From: Planctomycetales bacterium 10988
GTDB lineage: Bacteria; Planctomycetota; Planctomycetia; Pirellulales; Pb10988
Assembly: GCA_009664345.1 (NCBI GenBank)
Contig: CP043547.1
Location: forward strand, 2,756,709 to 2,820,708
Length of the DNA: 64,000 bases
Reading direction: 5' to 3'
Translations under genes and position numbers: made by a program
In this document: piece by piece, positions 16,340-25,649 of the stretch
Layout of the letters: each line of letters opens with the position of its first letter
Position numbering within the stretch: position 1 is the stretch's first letter
The notes under the pieces: model-generated
Database searches by the model: none
The model's input: only the letters and a program-made list of their open reading frames with translations
What the model was told of the DNA's origin: nothing

Positions 16340-17632
16340 ATGAAATTGAGGACGACGATGCGAAGTGGAGGCGTCTTCCTGGTAATCGGTTTAATCAGCT
16401 GGATGGCAATTCAAAGTCCAGCACCGGCTCAGATTTTAGAACAAATTATGATTCCCCCCTCGTCGGCAAATCGTTACGGTTTGCACCGGGCTTGGGTTTC
16501 GACGGTTGGGGTCGATCGATCGGTCGAGCGTGTTGAAAGCATCGCGTACAACCGGGGATTGCTATTGGTTAAGACTTCAACGAATACCTTGCATGCCGTG
16601 GATGCGAAGACTGGCCGTACTCTTTGGAAGACCCAAGTCGGGGGGATTCTGGGGGCAAGTGGTACGCCGGCGGCCAATGCAACGGCTGTTTGTATTATCA
16701 GCAATGACATTCTTTATTTATTTGATCGGCAAACGGGTCGTGTGTTGGGCGAAGTCGAACTTCCGGCGGTCCCTTTCTGCGGGCCGTCGATGTCGGATTC
16801 TTATGTCTATATTCCCTTGTCGAATGGTACTTTGGCCAGTTATAGCATTCGCCCGGATGTGAATGGTGAATATGATATGGCCAGGGTTTGGAATTACGGG
16901 ATCAGTGCGATTCTCATTGATCCGGCGGTGGTTACGCAGGAATCGGTTTGCTGGGCTTCGCGGAATGGAACGGTTGTCAGCTCCGATCTGGATGATCGAA
17001 ATATCCGTTTTCAATTTGAAACGATTGGCGGCATCAGTGGGCCGCTGGCCGCACGCCATCCTTATCTGTTCATCCCCAGTCGCGACAACGGCATTACCAC
17101 CGTGGGAATCGATTCCGGTCCGCTCTCTGGTCGGACGATTTGGCGATATAATGCGGGTGGCCCCGTGATTGATCAGCCGGTTCCCATTGGAAATACCCTT
17201 TATATTGTGCGAGATTTGTTTGGGATGATTGCTTTGGAAATCGAAACCGAAGCAGCACGCCGGGCGCGATTTGGAGAGATCGATAGCGCGGATGTGAAGA
17301 GTACCGGAGGGAATGTTTTCTGGATTTCTCGTGGGGTCGATAAGTTCCTCGCTGCGAGTCCGACGCGGGTTTATGCCGCGGATGCTAACGGTCGCATGCT
17401 CATTTTACATGCTCGTACCGGAGCACGTTTGGGGACTCTGCCGACGGAATCCTCGACTATCAAGCTTTCCAATATGCAAGATGATCGCATCTTCCTCTGC
17501 TCCAGCACGGGGATTCTTCAGTGCTTGCATGAAATCGATTTGGTCGATCCCGTGCAGTATAACTTGCCGGAAGAAAACCTGGGGCCGACCATTCAACAGG
17601 GTCAGAACTTGGAAACTCGCCTCGCTCGCTAA
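16340..17632 (+). CDS. Secreted PQQ-type beta-propeller protein
   Basis: 430 aa with an N-terminal signal peptide (hydrophobic core VFLVIGLISWMAI, cleavage near PAPAQ). Repeated propeller blades follow: LHAVDAKTGRTLWKTQVGG, LYLFDRQTGRVLGEV, MLILHARTGARLG. This is the PQQ-binding-like repeat fold, but such planctomycete proteins usually lack the dehydrogenase catalytic residues and probably act in the periplasm as binding or structural proteins. Two starts are possible: ATG 16340 or ATG 16358. The second has GAGG at good spacing and gives a cleaner signal peptide. The gene stands alone and ends at a bidirectional hairpin shared with the facing cyclase gene. Confidence 0.85.
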   Translation: MKLRTTMRSGGVFLVIGLISWMAIQSPAPAQILEQIMIPPSSANRYGLHRAWVSTVGVDRSVERVESIAYNRGLLLVKTSTNTLHAVDAKTGRTLWKTQVGGILGASGTPAANATAVCIISNDILYLFDRQTGRVLGEVELPAVPFCGPSMSDSYVYIPLSNGTLASYSIRPDVNGEYDMARVWNYGISAILIDPAVVTQESVCWASRNGTVVSSDLDDRNIRFQFETIGGISGPLAARHPYLFIPSRDNGITTVGIDSGPLSGRTIWRYNAGGPVIDQPVPIGNTLYIVRDLFGMIALEIETEAARRARFGEIDSADVKSTGGNVFWISRGVDKFLAASPTRVYAADANGRMLILHARTGARLGTLPTESSTIKLSNMQDDRIFLCSSTGILQCLHEIDLVDPVQYNLPEENLGPTIQQGQNLETRLAR

Positions 17633-17664
17633 GTTGAGCGTCGCAAAGAAAAGCAGCGAATCAA

Positions 17665-17703
17665 TCCCCGGGAAGTAGTGGTTCTTCTACTATTTTCCGG
17701 GGA
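17665..17703. terminator. Hairpin between convergent genes
   Basis: TCCCCGGGAAGTAGT (17665-17679) pairs with 17689-17703 over 15 positions including two G-T wobbles, around a 9-base loop. It sits after the propeller gene and spans the stop codon of the cyclase gene. There is no long T-run, so it could slow polymerase from both sides or protect the 3' ends. Confidence 0.6.
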
Positions 17704-19528
17704 TTTCCCATTCTCGGGGATAATCTTCACGGTTGGAAGTCAGGGCCTCCACTGCTCGCGAGAGGAGCAACAAGGAAGGGCCATCGTCCGGGAAAGAAGC
17801 CAAGAGATTTCCCAAAATCCGCGTGGTATGCCGAGGCTGCCCCGATTCAAAGGCCTTGAGGGCTTCTTCATAGCTTTGTTTCAAAGTCTGCCACTGATAG
17901 TCGGGATGCCCCTTCAATTCATAAAGTGTGACTGGCTCGAAGATATTCACAGCCTTGGCACAACAGAGTTTGCGAGTGGGGCTACTCACGGCTAGATGCA
18001 TGAAGGTCGCCTCGGAAATCAGGAGCCTGACCCCGAGATATTTGGTGGCTCCTTGGATGCGACTGGCCAAGTTCACGGTATTCCCCAGCGGGCCGTATTT
18101 AAATTTCTGAGAGGAACCCGTGTTGCCGACCCGAGCGGTTCCGGTGTTGATGCCGATGCCCAAATCCATCGGCTCTCGGAGGGTCTCCTCCCAATCGCGA
18201 TTGAGGTCCGTCACCGTGTTGAGCATCGCCAACGCGGCCTCGCACGCCATATTAGCATGATCGGAGACCGCCGACGGTGCCCCCCACATGGCCATCAATT
18301 CATCCCCGATGTAATCGACCAAGACCCCATCATGTTCCAAGACGCACCGGGAAAGCCTCGTCATGACATCCCCGATCCAATCCAAAGTTCGGGCAGGACC
18401 AAGATGACGGCTGATTCGGCTAAAGGCCCGAATGTCGCAGAAAAGGAGCGTAATTTCGCAATCTTTTCCTTGTAACAGGTCCGGTTGCGTTGCTAATTCC
18501 TGGGCAAGTTGCGGAGTGAAAAATTGCTCAAAGCGAATTTTGGCCGCCAAGGCCGCCTGCTCCTGATCGACGCGAGCCAACCCCGCCGCGACGGCGGAAG
18601 CGATCAACTCCATCAACATCGCTTCTAGATCGGTGATCCGGGAATGATTGCCAAAGACGGGGTCCGATTGTTGCAAACCATAAAGAACGGCCACTAAATC
18701 CGAATTCGAATCTAAGATGGGAGCCGCGACCACGGCAGGTTGTTCGGAATAAGTATCGACGGTCTCTTCGAAAGTCGGGACTTCCCAAACTGGCTTGCGG
18801 TCCTTGGCCAGCTGATCGAGCAGCGTTTGATTGAATTCTTCCTCCAAGGCTTCGGAGTCTTCCAATCGGGTCGCTTTCCCGGCCTGCTGCCAACCTTTTT
18901 CGGTCTTTCGCAAGACAAACCCGGTGTCCATTCCGACAATTTCCACCACGGCTCGGGCGGCTTTTTCATAAAATTCCGAGGATTCCGAAGCAGACTGAAA
19001 GACCCCGATCACCGTTTGCAGCCAACGGAGCAACTTGCGAAGCTCTTCCCCTTCCGTCCGAAGATGGGGAAAGCGGAGGCCTTCCATTTCCATTGCACCA
19101 GGCGGAAGGGTCGCATCCGGCAGGGTATTGATTTGGCTGGGGGCGGCAACGGGTTCAACGCGAATCGTTTTATTTCCCAACCGCATCAGCAAGGGCAACC
19201 CGACTTCGGCCTCTTGCAGCGGCGGAAGCAACTCGCCATTTCCCAACTGCACCGGCCGCTTCTCGCTTAAATTTTGCAGATGGAAACGCTCACGAGAGAT
19301 TGGCTTAAGGAAGAGATGCTTTCGAGAAATCACCTTCTCGCCCCGGTTGGCGATCACCAGACGAGAGCTTGCAGGCGAACCATTTTCATGAGGAACCGTG
19401 GGCTGTCCCCATTGAAAAGTTTCCTCGGATATTGTCTGTCGGCCTAATTCCAACGCATGATTGAAAGTCGTCGTGAACAGAAGTTGCAGATTCTCATAGA
19501 TCGAAAGTTGCCAGGAATCTGCCATCAA
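17690..19528 (-). CDS. FHA-GAF-class III adenylate/guanylate cyclase
   Basis: 612 aa. The N-terminal ~130 residues look like an FHA phosphothreonine-binding domain (RLVIANRGEKVISRKHLFL, FHLQNLSEKRPVQLGNG). A GAF-type sensor region follows (about 165-330), then a class III cyclase homology domain (about 360-530) with both metal-binding Asp sites, ITLLFCDIRAFSRIS and VDYIGDELMAMWG, plus GIGINTGTARVGNTG and NTVNLASRIQ. A helical TPR-like tail ends the protein. It should make cAMP or cGMP in the cytosol; purine choice is not obvious. It lies 32 bases downstream of the site-2 protease gene on the same strand, so the two are probably co-transcribed. Confidence 0.88.
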   Translation of the reverse strand: MMADSWQLSIYENLQLLFTTTFNHALELGRQTISEETFQWGQPTVPHENGSPASSRLVIANRGEKVISRKHLFLKPISRERFHLQNLSEKRPVQLGNGELLPPLQEAEVGLPLLMRLGNKTIRVEPVAAPSQINTLPDATLPPGAMEMEGLRFPHLRTEGEELRKLLRWLQTVIGVFQSASESSEFYEKAARAVVEIVGMDTGFVLRKTEKGWQQAGKATRLEDSEALEEEFNQTLLDQLAKDRKPVWEVPTFEETVDTYSEQPAVVAAPILDSNSDLVAVLYGLQQSDPVFGNHSRITDLEAMLMELIASAVAAGLARVDQEQAALAAKIRFEQFFTPQLAQELATQPDLLQGKDCEITLLFCDIRAFSRISRHLGPARTLDWIGDVMTRLSRCVLEHDGVLVDYIGDELMAMWGAPSAVSDHANMACEAALAMLNTVTDLNRDWEETLREPMDLGIGINTGTARVGNTGSSQKFKYGPLGNTVNLASRIQGATKYLGVRLLISEATFMHLAVSSPTRKLCCAKAVNIFEPVTLYELKGHPDYQWQTLKQSYEEALKAFESGQPRHTTRILGNLLASFPDDGPSLLLLSRAVEALTSNREDYPREWEIPGK

Positions 19529-19560
19529 TGAAACTGTCTAGAAGTTTTGAAAGTTTAAAG

Positions 19561-20616
19561 TTAAGAGCTTTTGCGAGAGCCGTTCTTGCGGGTGCGTTCA
19601 CTCACGCGTTTGGCAAGTTTCCGTTCTTCTTCGGTGAGATTTTCCCAACCGACTTCGTGAATGCGAATCAAGATTTCATCGAACTTTCGCTCTTCTTCCA
19701 AGGCCACTTGCCGCTCGCGTTCCGAACGCAAGGCTCGACGGCTATCGAGCCATTTTTGAAACGGCCCCAAGTCGGGTTGCGGTTCCTGCTTGGCGTCGAT
19801 ATCTCGTTCAAGACTGGTATACCCTTGCGAGAAATCGTAGCCAAGATAATGTTCGGGTTCTTCGGGAAGGTCTTGCGTTTTGGGCGAATCGACTTCGGCA
19901 CTGCCAAAACAAAAGACACCCAACATCAAGAGCGTCACTGCGGCGACCGGATAATGAGGCGACAAAATCAAGCCAAGGGCAAAGAGCGAAATCGCGGTAA
20001 TCCGCGTGGCACAGGCAACCCAATGCGAGGCCATTTGATAACCCAAGCGTCGCCAGAGAATCGCCTTGAGAATCTGTGCCCCATCCAAGGGAGAAGCAGG
20101 CAAAAGATTGACCAACATCAACAGCCAATTGGCCCAAAAAACCAAGGCCAAGACCTGAAGCCCGGTGTTTTCCAATTGCGGTGGAGCGAGAACGACAACC
20201 AAGTCCATCATGGGAATTTGAAAGGCCAAGATGAACGGCAATACGATCAGACAGACCAGAAGATTGGTCAAAGGCCCCGCCGAGGCGAGGATCAATTCCT
20301 GTCGAGCGGCGGCTTGATCATCATAAATCCAATGCGGAAATTGCGGCGAAACCAAGCCACCCAAAGGCCAAAGCGTCAGCTCTCGTACTTCGAGTTGTTT
20401 CCGAGAGGCCACCCAGGCATGCCCGATTTCGTGGATTAAAACACTTCCCAGCAGGATTCCGAGAACGAGAAGTCCCCAACCTACCGCACCGGCTGTTTCC
20501 ATTTGGCTACAGATATAGAGCCAATAGATTCCATAAAGGACAAACAGCAGATGGATATTCAGCGCGACCCCGCGAGGTCGCAACAACATGAGTTTCCAAC
20601 CCAGTAAATCTCGCAT
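19561..20616 (-). CDS. Site-2 protease family zinc metalloprotease (M50)
   Basis: 351-aa integral membrane protease. The zinc motif HEIGH (62-66) lies in a hydrophobic segment, and the second motif, NLLPASPLDG with D178 as third ligand, lies in another. Several further hydrophobic helices lie between about 20 and 235. The last ~110 residues are a charged cytosolic tail ending in Lys/Arg. M50 proteases cut transmembrane substrates such as anti-sigma factors or sporulation factors inside the membrane. No CBS or PDZ domain is seen. The protein is immediately upstream of the cyclase gene, hinting that intramembrane proteolysis and cyclic-nucleotide signalling may be linked (inference). Confidence 0.9.
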   Translation of the reverse strand: MRDLLGWKLMLLRPRGVALNIHLLFVLYGIYWLYICSQMETAGAVGWGLLVLGILLGSVLIHEIGHAWVASRKQLEVRELTLWPLGGLVSPQFPHWIYDDQAAARQELILASAGPLTNLLVCLIVLPFILAFQIPMMDLVVVLAPPQLENTGLQVLALVFWANWLLMLVNLLPASPLDGAQILKAILWRRLGYQMASHWVACATRITAISLFALGLILSPHYPVAAVTLLMLGVFCFGSAEVDSPKTQDLPEEPEHYLGYDFSQGYTSLERDIDAKQEPQPDLGPFQKWLDSRRALRSERERQVALEEERKFDEILIRIHEVGWENLTEEERKLAKRVSERTRKNGSRKSS

Positions 20617-21017
20617 GCTTTATCACCGGCACATACTGGTTGATAGAATGGAGAAGGCAAGCTACCTTGAGACAAGTCTCGCGACCTGGCCACCGTTCGA
20701 ATCTTGCTTGCTACCGCCAAAACCGTACGTCAAATCATCTACGTTTCTTCGTTGCCTTCCCTGCCATTCTTCAACGACTCATCAAGAAGTCGAGGAGAAA
20801 GCCCCAAAATTCCGGCAACAAGAAGCTTTGAAATTTCCTGGTCTACTCTTCCTTCCGAGAGACCAATGGAATAACTTTTATCCTAACAATCTTTTTTTCT
20901 TTCGGCAATCAATAGTTTGCAGAGGAAGCGGACAAAAACGAAACCCGGAAGCATTCTTTTCGGATACCGCCGAAGAAGACGGCTTTCTCTGCCAGCCAAC
21001 GACTGATAGGAGCGAAC
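20617..21017. other. Intergenic region between divergent M50 and Nudix genes
   Basis: About 400 bases with no convincing gene; overlapping short frames lack any domain signature. A small hairpin CCGCCGAAGAAGACGG lies near 20969 in the Nudix leader, and TAGGAGCG directly precedes the Nudix start. Confidence 0.45.
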
Positions 21018-21545
21018 ATGGAAGAGGCTTCTCCCCAATGCGTGTTGGAAACCAGCCGGTTTCGGGTAATGCGGCATCGTTGGAAGGACGCCCAAGGCCG
21101 AGAAGTTCAGCGGGAGCTACTCGAACACCCCGGCGCGGTCGTTCTCCTGCCGGAACTCGAAGACGGTCGCATCTGCCTCATTCGCAACCACCGCGTTGCC
21201 GTGGGAAAAACTCTGATTGAGCTACCTGCCGGAACGCGTGATCCAGAGGAAGACCCGGAAACCACCGCCTTTCGGGAACTTCAAGAAGAAACAGGCTATC
21301 AAGCGAAAAAGCTGGAATTATTGCACGTTTTTTATACTGCTCCGGGCATCATGAATGAAAAAATGTACTTCTTCCATGCCACCGGATTGACCTTGGGGGA
21401 GCGACAATTGGATGCCGGTGAGGAAATCGAAACCCTGCTGCTCGATTGGGAAGGCATTCAAGAACTCTTCAATCAACGACAAATCGAAGATGCGAAAACC
21501 CTCGTCGCTTTATTATGGTACGAACGGCTCCGCCGAAATGGTTGA
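21018..21545 (+). CDS. Nudix hydrolase, ADP-ribose pyrophosphatase type
   Basis: 175-aa protein with a perfect Nudix box: a Gly, then the invariant REL-QEETG core in FRELQEETGY, spaced exactly as GX5EX7REUXEEXGU. The N-terminal strands (VLLPELEDGRICLIRNHRVA) and the TAPGIMNEKMYFF loop resemble ADP-ribose/sugar-nucleotide pyrophosphatases of the NudF group, which hydrolyse ADP-ribose to AMP and ribose 5-phosphate with Mg. TAGGAGCG before the ATG supports the start. The protein is cytoplasmic, and its role is presumably housekeeping. Confidence 0.9.
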   Translation: MEEASPQCVLETSRFRVMRHRWKDAQGREVQRELLEHPGAVVLLPELEDGRICLIRNHRVAVGKTLIELPAGTRDPEEDPETTAFRELQEETGYQAKKLELLHVFYTAPGIMNEKMYFFHATGLTLGERQLDAGEEIETLLLDWEGIQELFNQRQIEDAKTLVALLWYERLRRNG

Positions 21546-21756
21546 CAGAAACTCAAAGAAGCTGGGACTTATGCCCGTTTTTCCTCAGGAAAAGATGCTG
21601 CAAATTTGTTGCCTCTCTAGGCAAAAATAGCTGCAAAGCCATGAATTAAGCAAAGATTAAAATATCGAATGTCATTACCTTCAATCGTAACCCTTTGTCG
21701 GGCAGCAAGACAAAGAGGAACGAACCGAGAAGAACCCTTCAATCGGGAATGAGTCC

Positions 21757-22203
21757 ATGGAACCAGAGAAAAACCCTCCTGCTCAACCGGAAGCGAATCC
21801 TTTCGAAGCCCCCAAATCTTCGCGGTTCGCAAATGAGGATTTACCCGACGAATTAGGAGAAAGTCCTTATGGGAAGATGGGACTAAAGTTCTCGATCTAT
21901 GCGTGGCTTTGCGTGATCTTAATGCCTGTCTTAGCGATGTTCATGGGCATGCTGGGCGGAATCCTGAAAAACGAGGACATTCTCATGATCATCATCCTAC
22001 CTCTCCAAGGGATTCTCATGATCGGCACGATTCTCCTTTCTCTTCTTGGCCTAGTTTGTAGCGCTCGAGGAATCAAAGCACCGAAGAACACCAACGCCAT
22101 TTTAGGGATGATCTTCTCGGTGCCACTTTGCCTCTTTTGGGGAGCGATTATCCTCTTCGCGATCTTCTGTACCTTCTTTATTATCGCCGCAGCCACGCAA
22201 TGA
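21757..22203 (+). CDS. Small membrane protein, DUF4190-like
   Basis: 148 aa: a polar Pro/Glu-rich N-terminus (about 45 residues), then three or four hydrophobic helices (FSIYAWLCVILMPVLAMFMG; ILMIIILPLQGILMIGTILL; NAILGMIFSVPLCLFWGAII and the following segment). The plan of a short cytosolic head with a GLVCSARGIK-like loop between helices resembles DUF4190-type proteins, which are common and uncharacterised. The function is unknown. Confidence 0.7.
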   Translation: MEPEKNPPAQPEANPFEAPKSSRFANEDLPDELGESPYGKMGLKFSIYAWLCVILMPVLAMFMGMLGGILKNEDILMIIILPLQGILMIGTILLSLLGLVCSARGIKAPKNTNAILGMIFSVPLCLFWGAIILFAIFCTFFIIAAATQ

Positions 22204-22311
22204 TAAACTTGTTACTTGATGCAAAAGAAGGGTAAACAGATATACGCTCGCTTCATCATAAAACAAATGATAACAACGGCTTACTTAAACATCCCCTCCC
22301 GAAAACCGACC

Positions 22312-23325
22312 ATGGCACGCAACGAACAACTCATACGACAACTGAAACTCTTGCAAATCCTGGAAGCTTCTCGCTATGGGATGAAGTTGGAAGAGTTACG
22401 CGAGGAACTTACCGCCGATCTGGGGCTTACCAAACTCTCGGACCGGACCGTTCGCCGAGACTTGCAGGCCCTGCAAATGGCAGGCATTCATGTCGATACT
22501 GAAGAAGTCCAACGCGGCACGGTTTGGAAACTTTCGCAAGACTTGAAAGATCGGCCTACCGTCTCCCCTTCCTTGACGGAACTCCTTGCTCTGGCGATGG
22601 TTCGGGAATTAGCACTCCCCCTCAATGGAACTCCCTATTGGCAAGGGTTGGAGGCTTTGTGGAATCGGCTCCGCGAAACGATTCCCGAATCGGTCTGGAA
22701 GCACTTTGACCGCCGCCGGCAAATGTTCACCGTTCGCGGAACCCCGGTGAAGTCGTATGTCAAACAAGAAGGGATCATGGCAACCCTCAATCGGGCCATT
22801 TTGCAAAATCGCATTGTGGAAATCGATTACCAATCGCGAACCCAAGACAGTTTCAAAACCCGAAAGATCAAACCGTATGCGATTGTTTTTTTCAAAGGGA
22901 GCCTCTATGTACTGGCTGCGGACTGCCAAGACCCGCCCGATGCGGAGGTCCGCCACTTCAAATTAGACCGCTTTCACAAAGCCACCACCCTGGACGATTA
23001 TTTTAAACCGCCGGAAGATTTTGATCCCGAAGAACATTTTTCCGACAGTATAGGTATCTTTAAGTCAGGCGAGGCACAGGAGTTCCGCATTCGACTCCAC
23101 CAAGAAGTTGTCCTTTGGGTGGGTGAAACTCCCTGGCATCCCAAACAACGAATCGAACAAAATGAAGATGGCGACGCTATTCTTATTATCCCTTCTGCTT
23201 ATGAAGAAGAGATCATTCCTCAAGTGCTAGCATTGAATGTCAAGGCTGAAATCCTAGCACCGCAAGCATGTCGCGAACGGATGGCCCAACTTCTCCAACA
23301 CTTGGCGAAATCCTACACCGAATAG
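22312..23325 (+). CDS. HTH-WYL transcriptional regulator
   Basis: 337 aa from the ATG at 22312 (MARNEQLIRQ); an upstream in-frame ATG at 22216 would add 32 residues with no domain. The N-terminal DeoR-type winged HTH (about 1-75) contains LSDRTVRRDLQALQMAGI. The WYL domain (about 145-235) contains IDYQSRTQDSFKTRKIKPYA and FKGSLYVLAADC, where SLY replaces the WYL triplet. A WCX-type C-terminal extension completes the fold. WYL regulators sense nucleic-acid or nucleotide ligands and control diverse genes, sometimes defence or DNA-damage genes. The target is unknown. Confidence 0.9.
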   Translation: MARNEQLIRQLKLLQILEASRYGMKLEELREELTADLGLTKLSDRTVRRDLQALQMAGIHVDTEEVQRGTVWKLSQDLKDRPTVSPSLTELLALAMVRELALPLNGTPYWQGLEALWNRLRETIPESVWKHFDRRRQMFTVRGTPVKSYVKQEGIMATLNRAILQNRIVEIDYQSRTQDSFKTRKIKPYAIVFFKGSLYVLAADCQDPPDAEVRHFKLDRFHKATTLDDYFKPPEDFDPEEHFSDSIGIFKSGEAQEFRIRLHQEVVLWVGETPWHPKQRIEQNEDGDAILIIPSAYEEEIIPQVLALNVKAEILAPQACRERMAQLLQHLAKSYTE

Positions 23326-23778
23326 CTCGGGAAGGTTCTTTTTGCTCCCAATCGGTAGAAATTGGGCAACATTTACGGTCTTTGGCATAGTCCTTAGCAA
23401 GGGAATGGATTATAGTTAAAGAAAGGATTTTAAGATCACGATCAAAATGATCATCTAAGTGATCTTTCGAAGAGTCACCAAGAAACCACTGATTTTGACT
23501 CGCAGCGCACCGATTCGTGCTTCAAGCGAATTCTTCACAAATCACCACAAGACTCTCCTGAGCAATATTAGAGCGTGTGGTCAAAAGCAAATTGAAGGCC
23601 ACCTTTTTAGGTGTTTCCCTACTTCTGAGAGTTTTTGACCACTGGCTCTAATATTGCTCAAATCCTTCCAACGAACAGAATTCACAAAACGCTTGTTCGG
23701 AAAAGCGGTGAAGAAACCCCTGTCTGTTGACCCCAGTCAGGCAAATTACCTAACCTCGGGTGAACGAAAGACGTTCTC
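23326..23778. other. Intergenic leader of the sulfite/nitrite reductase gene
   Basis: About 450 bases. It contains the palindromic element at 23559-23660, with no coding sequence recognised. A small hairpin, CCCAAT...ATTGGG, lies near 23348-23367, just after the WYL regulator stop. Confidence 0.45.
23559..23660. mobile_element. Palindromic ~100-bp MITE-like element upstream of the siroheme reductase gene
   Basis: The left arm (23559-23586) starts TGAGCAATATTAGAGC and ends GTGGTCAAAA. The right arm (23633-23660) is its reverse complement with two mismatches over 28 positions. The inner part (GAGCxxGTGGTCAAAA) matches the ends of the IS5-type element at 26204-27093. The outer 12 bases are themselves inverted rather than directly repeated, so either the element is longer than its relatives or it inserted into an existing palindrome. 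As RNA it would form a long hairpin ahead of the reductase gene. Confidence 0.6.
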
Positions 23779-25482
23779 ATGACAGAAAATACAGAAACCA
23801 AAAAAAGAAGTGTCGTTGAAGACTTCAAAGACGAGAGCAATTATCTCCGTGGAGAGATTGCCGAAGAATTGGTCGATGACCGTGATTTCTTTGGAAAAGA
23901 AAGTATTCAACTCCTCAAACATCACGGAACCTACCAGCAAGACAATCGCGACGAGCGACGCAATGCCCGCAAGTCTGGCAAGGGAAAAGCGTATAGCTTC
24001 ATGCTGCGAACGGCGATCCCTGGCGGAAAGCTCACCAGCGATCAGCTCTTGTCGGAAATCGACCTTTGCGATGAGTTGGGAAATACCACGCTTCGCGTCA
24101 CGACTCGCCAGGCGTTGCAACTTCATGGCATTCTCAAAGAGAACCTGAAAGAAACCATCAAGCGGATTAATGACGTGCAACTCTCGACTTTGGCTGCTTG
24201 CGGCGATGTCTGCCGAAATGTCATGTGCTCGCCGGCTCCGTTTGATCGACCTGTCTACCACGACATGCAAGCTCTTTCCGACGAGATCGCCAAAGTCCTG
24301 GCCCCGAAGACTTCTGCCTATCACGAACTTTGGCTGAAAGATGACGAAAGTGGCGAAAAGGAACTCGTCGGCGGAGGCGAACCCGATCATGAACCGATCT
24401 ATGGCAAAACCTATCTGCCACGGAAGTTCAAAATCGCCATTGCCGAGCCGGAAGAAAACAGTGCGGACATCTATGCGAACGATGTCGGCCTGTTGGCCAT
24501 CTCCGAAAATGACAAGATCATCGGCTACAACGTCCTCGTCGGGGGCGGCATGGGAACGACGCCGAATGTCGATAAGTGTTTCCCGGCGATTGGCCAACCG
24601 ATGACCTTCGCCACACCGGATAAAGTGGTCGATGTCTTGGTGGCGATTGTCAAAGTCCAACGCGATTTCGGCAACCGCGAAGACCGCAAAAATGCCCGGA
24701 TGAAATACCTGATCGCCAACTGGGGACTGGAAAAGTTCAAGGCGAAAGTCGAAGAGTATTACGGCGAATCGCTGCCTGAACCGAGCCCCATCAAAGTCCA
24801 AGAAGCCAAACATCTCCTCGGTTGGTACGAACAGGGCGACGGCAAATGGTTCTATGGCCTGTATGTCGAAAACGGTCGCATCAAAGACGAAGGTGATTTT
24901 CGCTTGAAAGCCGCTTTGCGAAAGATTCTGACGGAAATCAAACCCTCGATTCGACTTACACCGACTCAAAACATCATCTTCGCCGACTTGGCGGAAGAAG
25001 ACAAAGCGAAGCTCGAATCGATCCTCACCTCGCACGGAGTGCCGTTATCGAAAGATCACTCACCCATGCGTCGTTTGGCGATGGCCTGCCCTGCCCTACC
25101 GTATTGCGGTTTGGCCTTGGCCGAAAGCGAACGAGCGATGCCTTCGATGATGGATGATCTCGACACCGCGCTAAAGGAACTTGGGCTGGGCGAAGAAATT
25201 TTCTCTGTCCACATAACCGGTTGCCCGAACGGCTGTGCCCGACCTTATAACTCCGATATCGGAATCGTGGGACGTTCGCCGGACAAATACACCCTCTTCC
25301 TCGGTGGGCATGTCTTGGGCAATCGCCTTAGTTTCCAATTTCGTGATAAGGTTCGCACTAAAGACGTCATTCCCACCCTTAAAGAAATCCTTGCTCGCTT
25401 CAAAGAAGAACGCCAAGGCGAAGAATCCTTCGGCGACTTCTGCCAACGCATCGGCCCCGAAGCCCTCGGTGCTGAAGCGTAG
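23779..25482 (+). CDS. sir: Siroheme-[4Fe-4S] ferredoxin-type sulfite (or nitrite) reductase
   Basis: 567-aa two-fold-repeat reductase. The Fe-S/siroheme Cys residues are C437 and C443 (CPALPYC) and C482 and C486 (GCPNGC), and siroheme-binding basic residues occur in the N-terminal repeat (TTRQALQLHG). The CPALPYCGLALAESER motif resembles sulfite reductase beta subunits more than ferredoxin-nitrite reductases, so assimilatory sulfite-to-sulfide reduction is the better guess; nitrite reduction cannot be excluded. Six electrons would come from ferredoxin or a flavoprotein, as no flavin domain is fused. It is cytoplasmic, transcribed singly, and followed by a strong terminator. Confidence 0.9.
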   Translation: MTENTETKKRSVVEDFKDESNYLRGEIAEELVDDRDFFGKESIQLLKHHGTYQQDNRDERRNARKSGKGKAYSFMLRTAIPGGKLTSDQLLSEIDLCDELGNTTLRVTTRQALQLHGILKENLKETIKRINDVQLSTLAACGDVCRNVMCSPAPFDRPVYHDMQALSDEIAKVLAPKTSAYHELWLKDDESGEKELVGGGEPDHEPIYGKTYLPRKFKIAIAEPEENSADIYANDVGLLAISENDKIIGYNVLVGGGMGTTPNVDKCFPAIGQPMTFATPDKVVDVLVAIVKVQRDFGNREDRKNARMKYLIANWGLEKFKAKVEEYYGESLPEPSPIKVQEAKHLLGWYEQGDGKWFYGLYVENGRIKDEGDFRLKAALRKILTEIKPSIRLTPTQNIIFADLAEEDKAKLESILTSHGVPLSKDHSPMRRLAMACPALPYCGLALAESERAMPSMMDDLDTALKELGLGEEIFSVHITGCPNGCARPYNSDIGIVGRSPDKYTLFLGGHVLGNRLSFQFRDKVRTKDVIPTLKEILARFKEERQGEESFGDFCQRIGPEALGAEA

Positions 25483-25489
25483 ATAGTGG

Positions 25490-25531
25490 TTAGTGACCAG
25501 GGGCCAGGATTTAGAGGCCAGGGATTAGGGA
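25490..25531 (+). repeat. Short imperfect tandem repeat
   Basis: The motif GGCCAGG(G)ATTAG recurs in this stretch (AGGGGCCAGGATTTAG then AGGCCAGGGATTAGGG). It lies between the stop of the reductase gene and its terminator. I see nothing functional in it. Confidence 0.35.
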
Positions 25532-25546
25532 ATTGAAGAGAATTTT

Positions 25547-25594
25547 GGCGAGAAGTTGCGAGTGCCCCCCACTCATGACTTCTCGCCTTTTTTT
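25547..25594 (+). terminator. Rho-independent terminator of the siroheme reductase gene
   Basis: GGCGAGAAGT (25547-25556) pairs perfectly with ACTTCTCGCC (25578-25587), followed by seven T. It ends transcription before the convergent leucine-rich repeat fragment. Confidence 0.9.
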
Positions 25595-25649
25595 GTAGGG
25601 AGAGAGGGAGTGGGGAATTGATGAGGTGCTCTCTAACCCTATTAAATCA

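Noticed and set aside
19528-20439. 303-codon plus-strand open frame
   Set aside because: It is antisense to the site-2 protease gene, which has clear zinc motifs; the plus-strand translation is rich in Arg/Gln/Gly with no domain.
23746-25035. 429-codon minus-strand open frame
   Set aside because: Antisense to the siroheme reductase gene, whose Fe-S cysteines and length are unambiguous.
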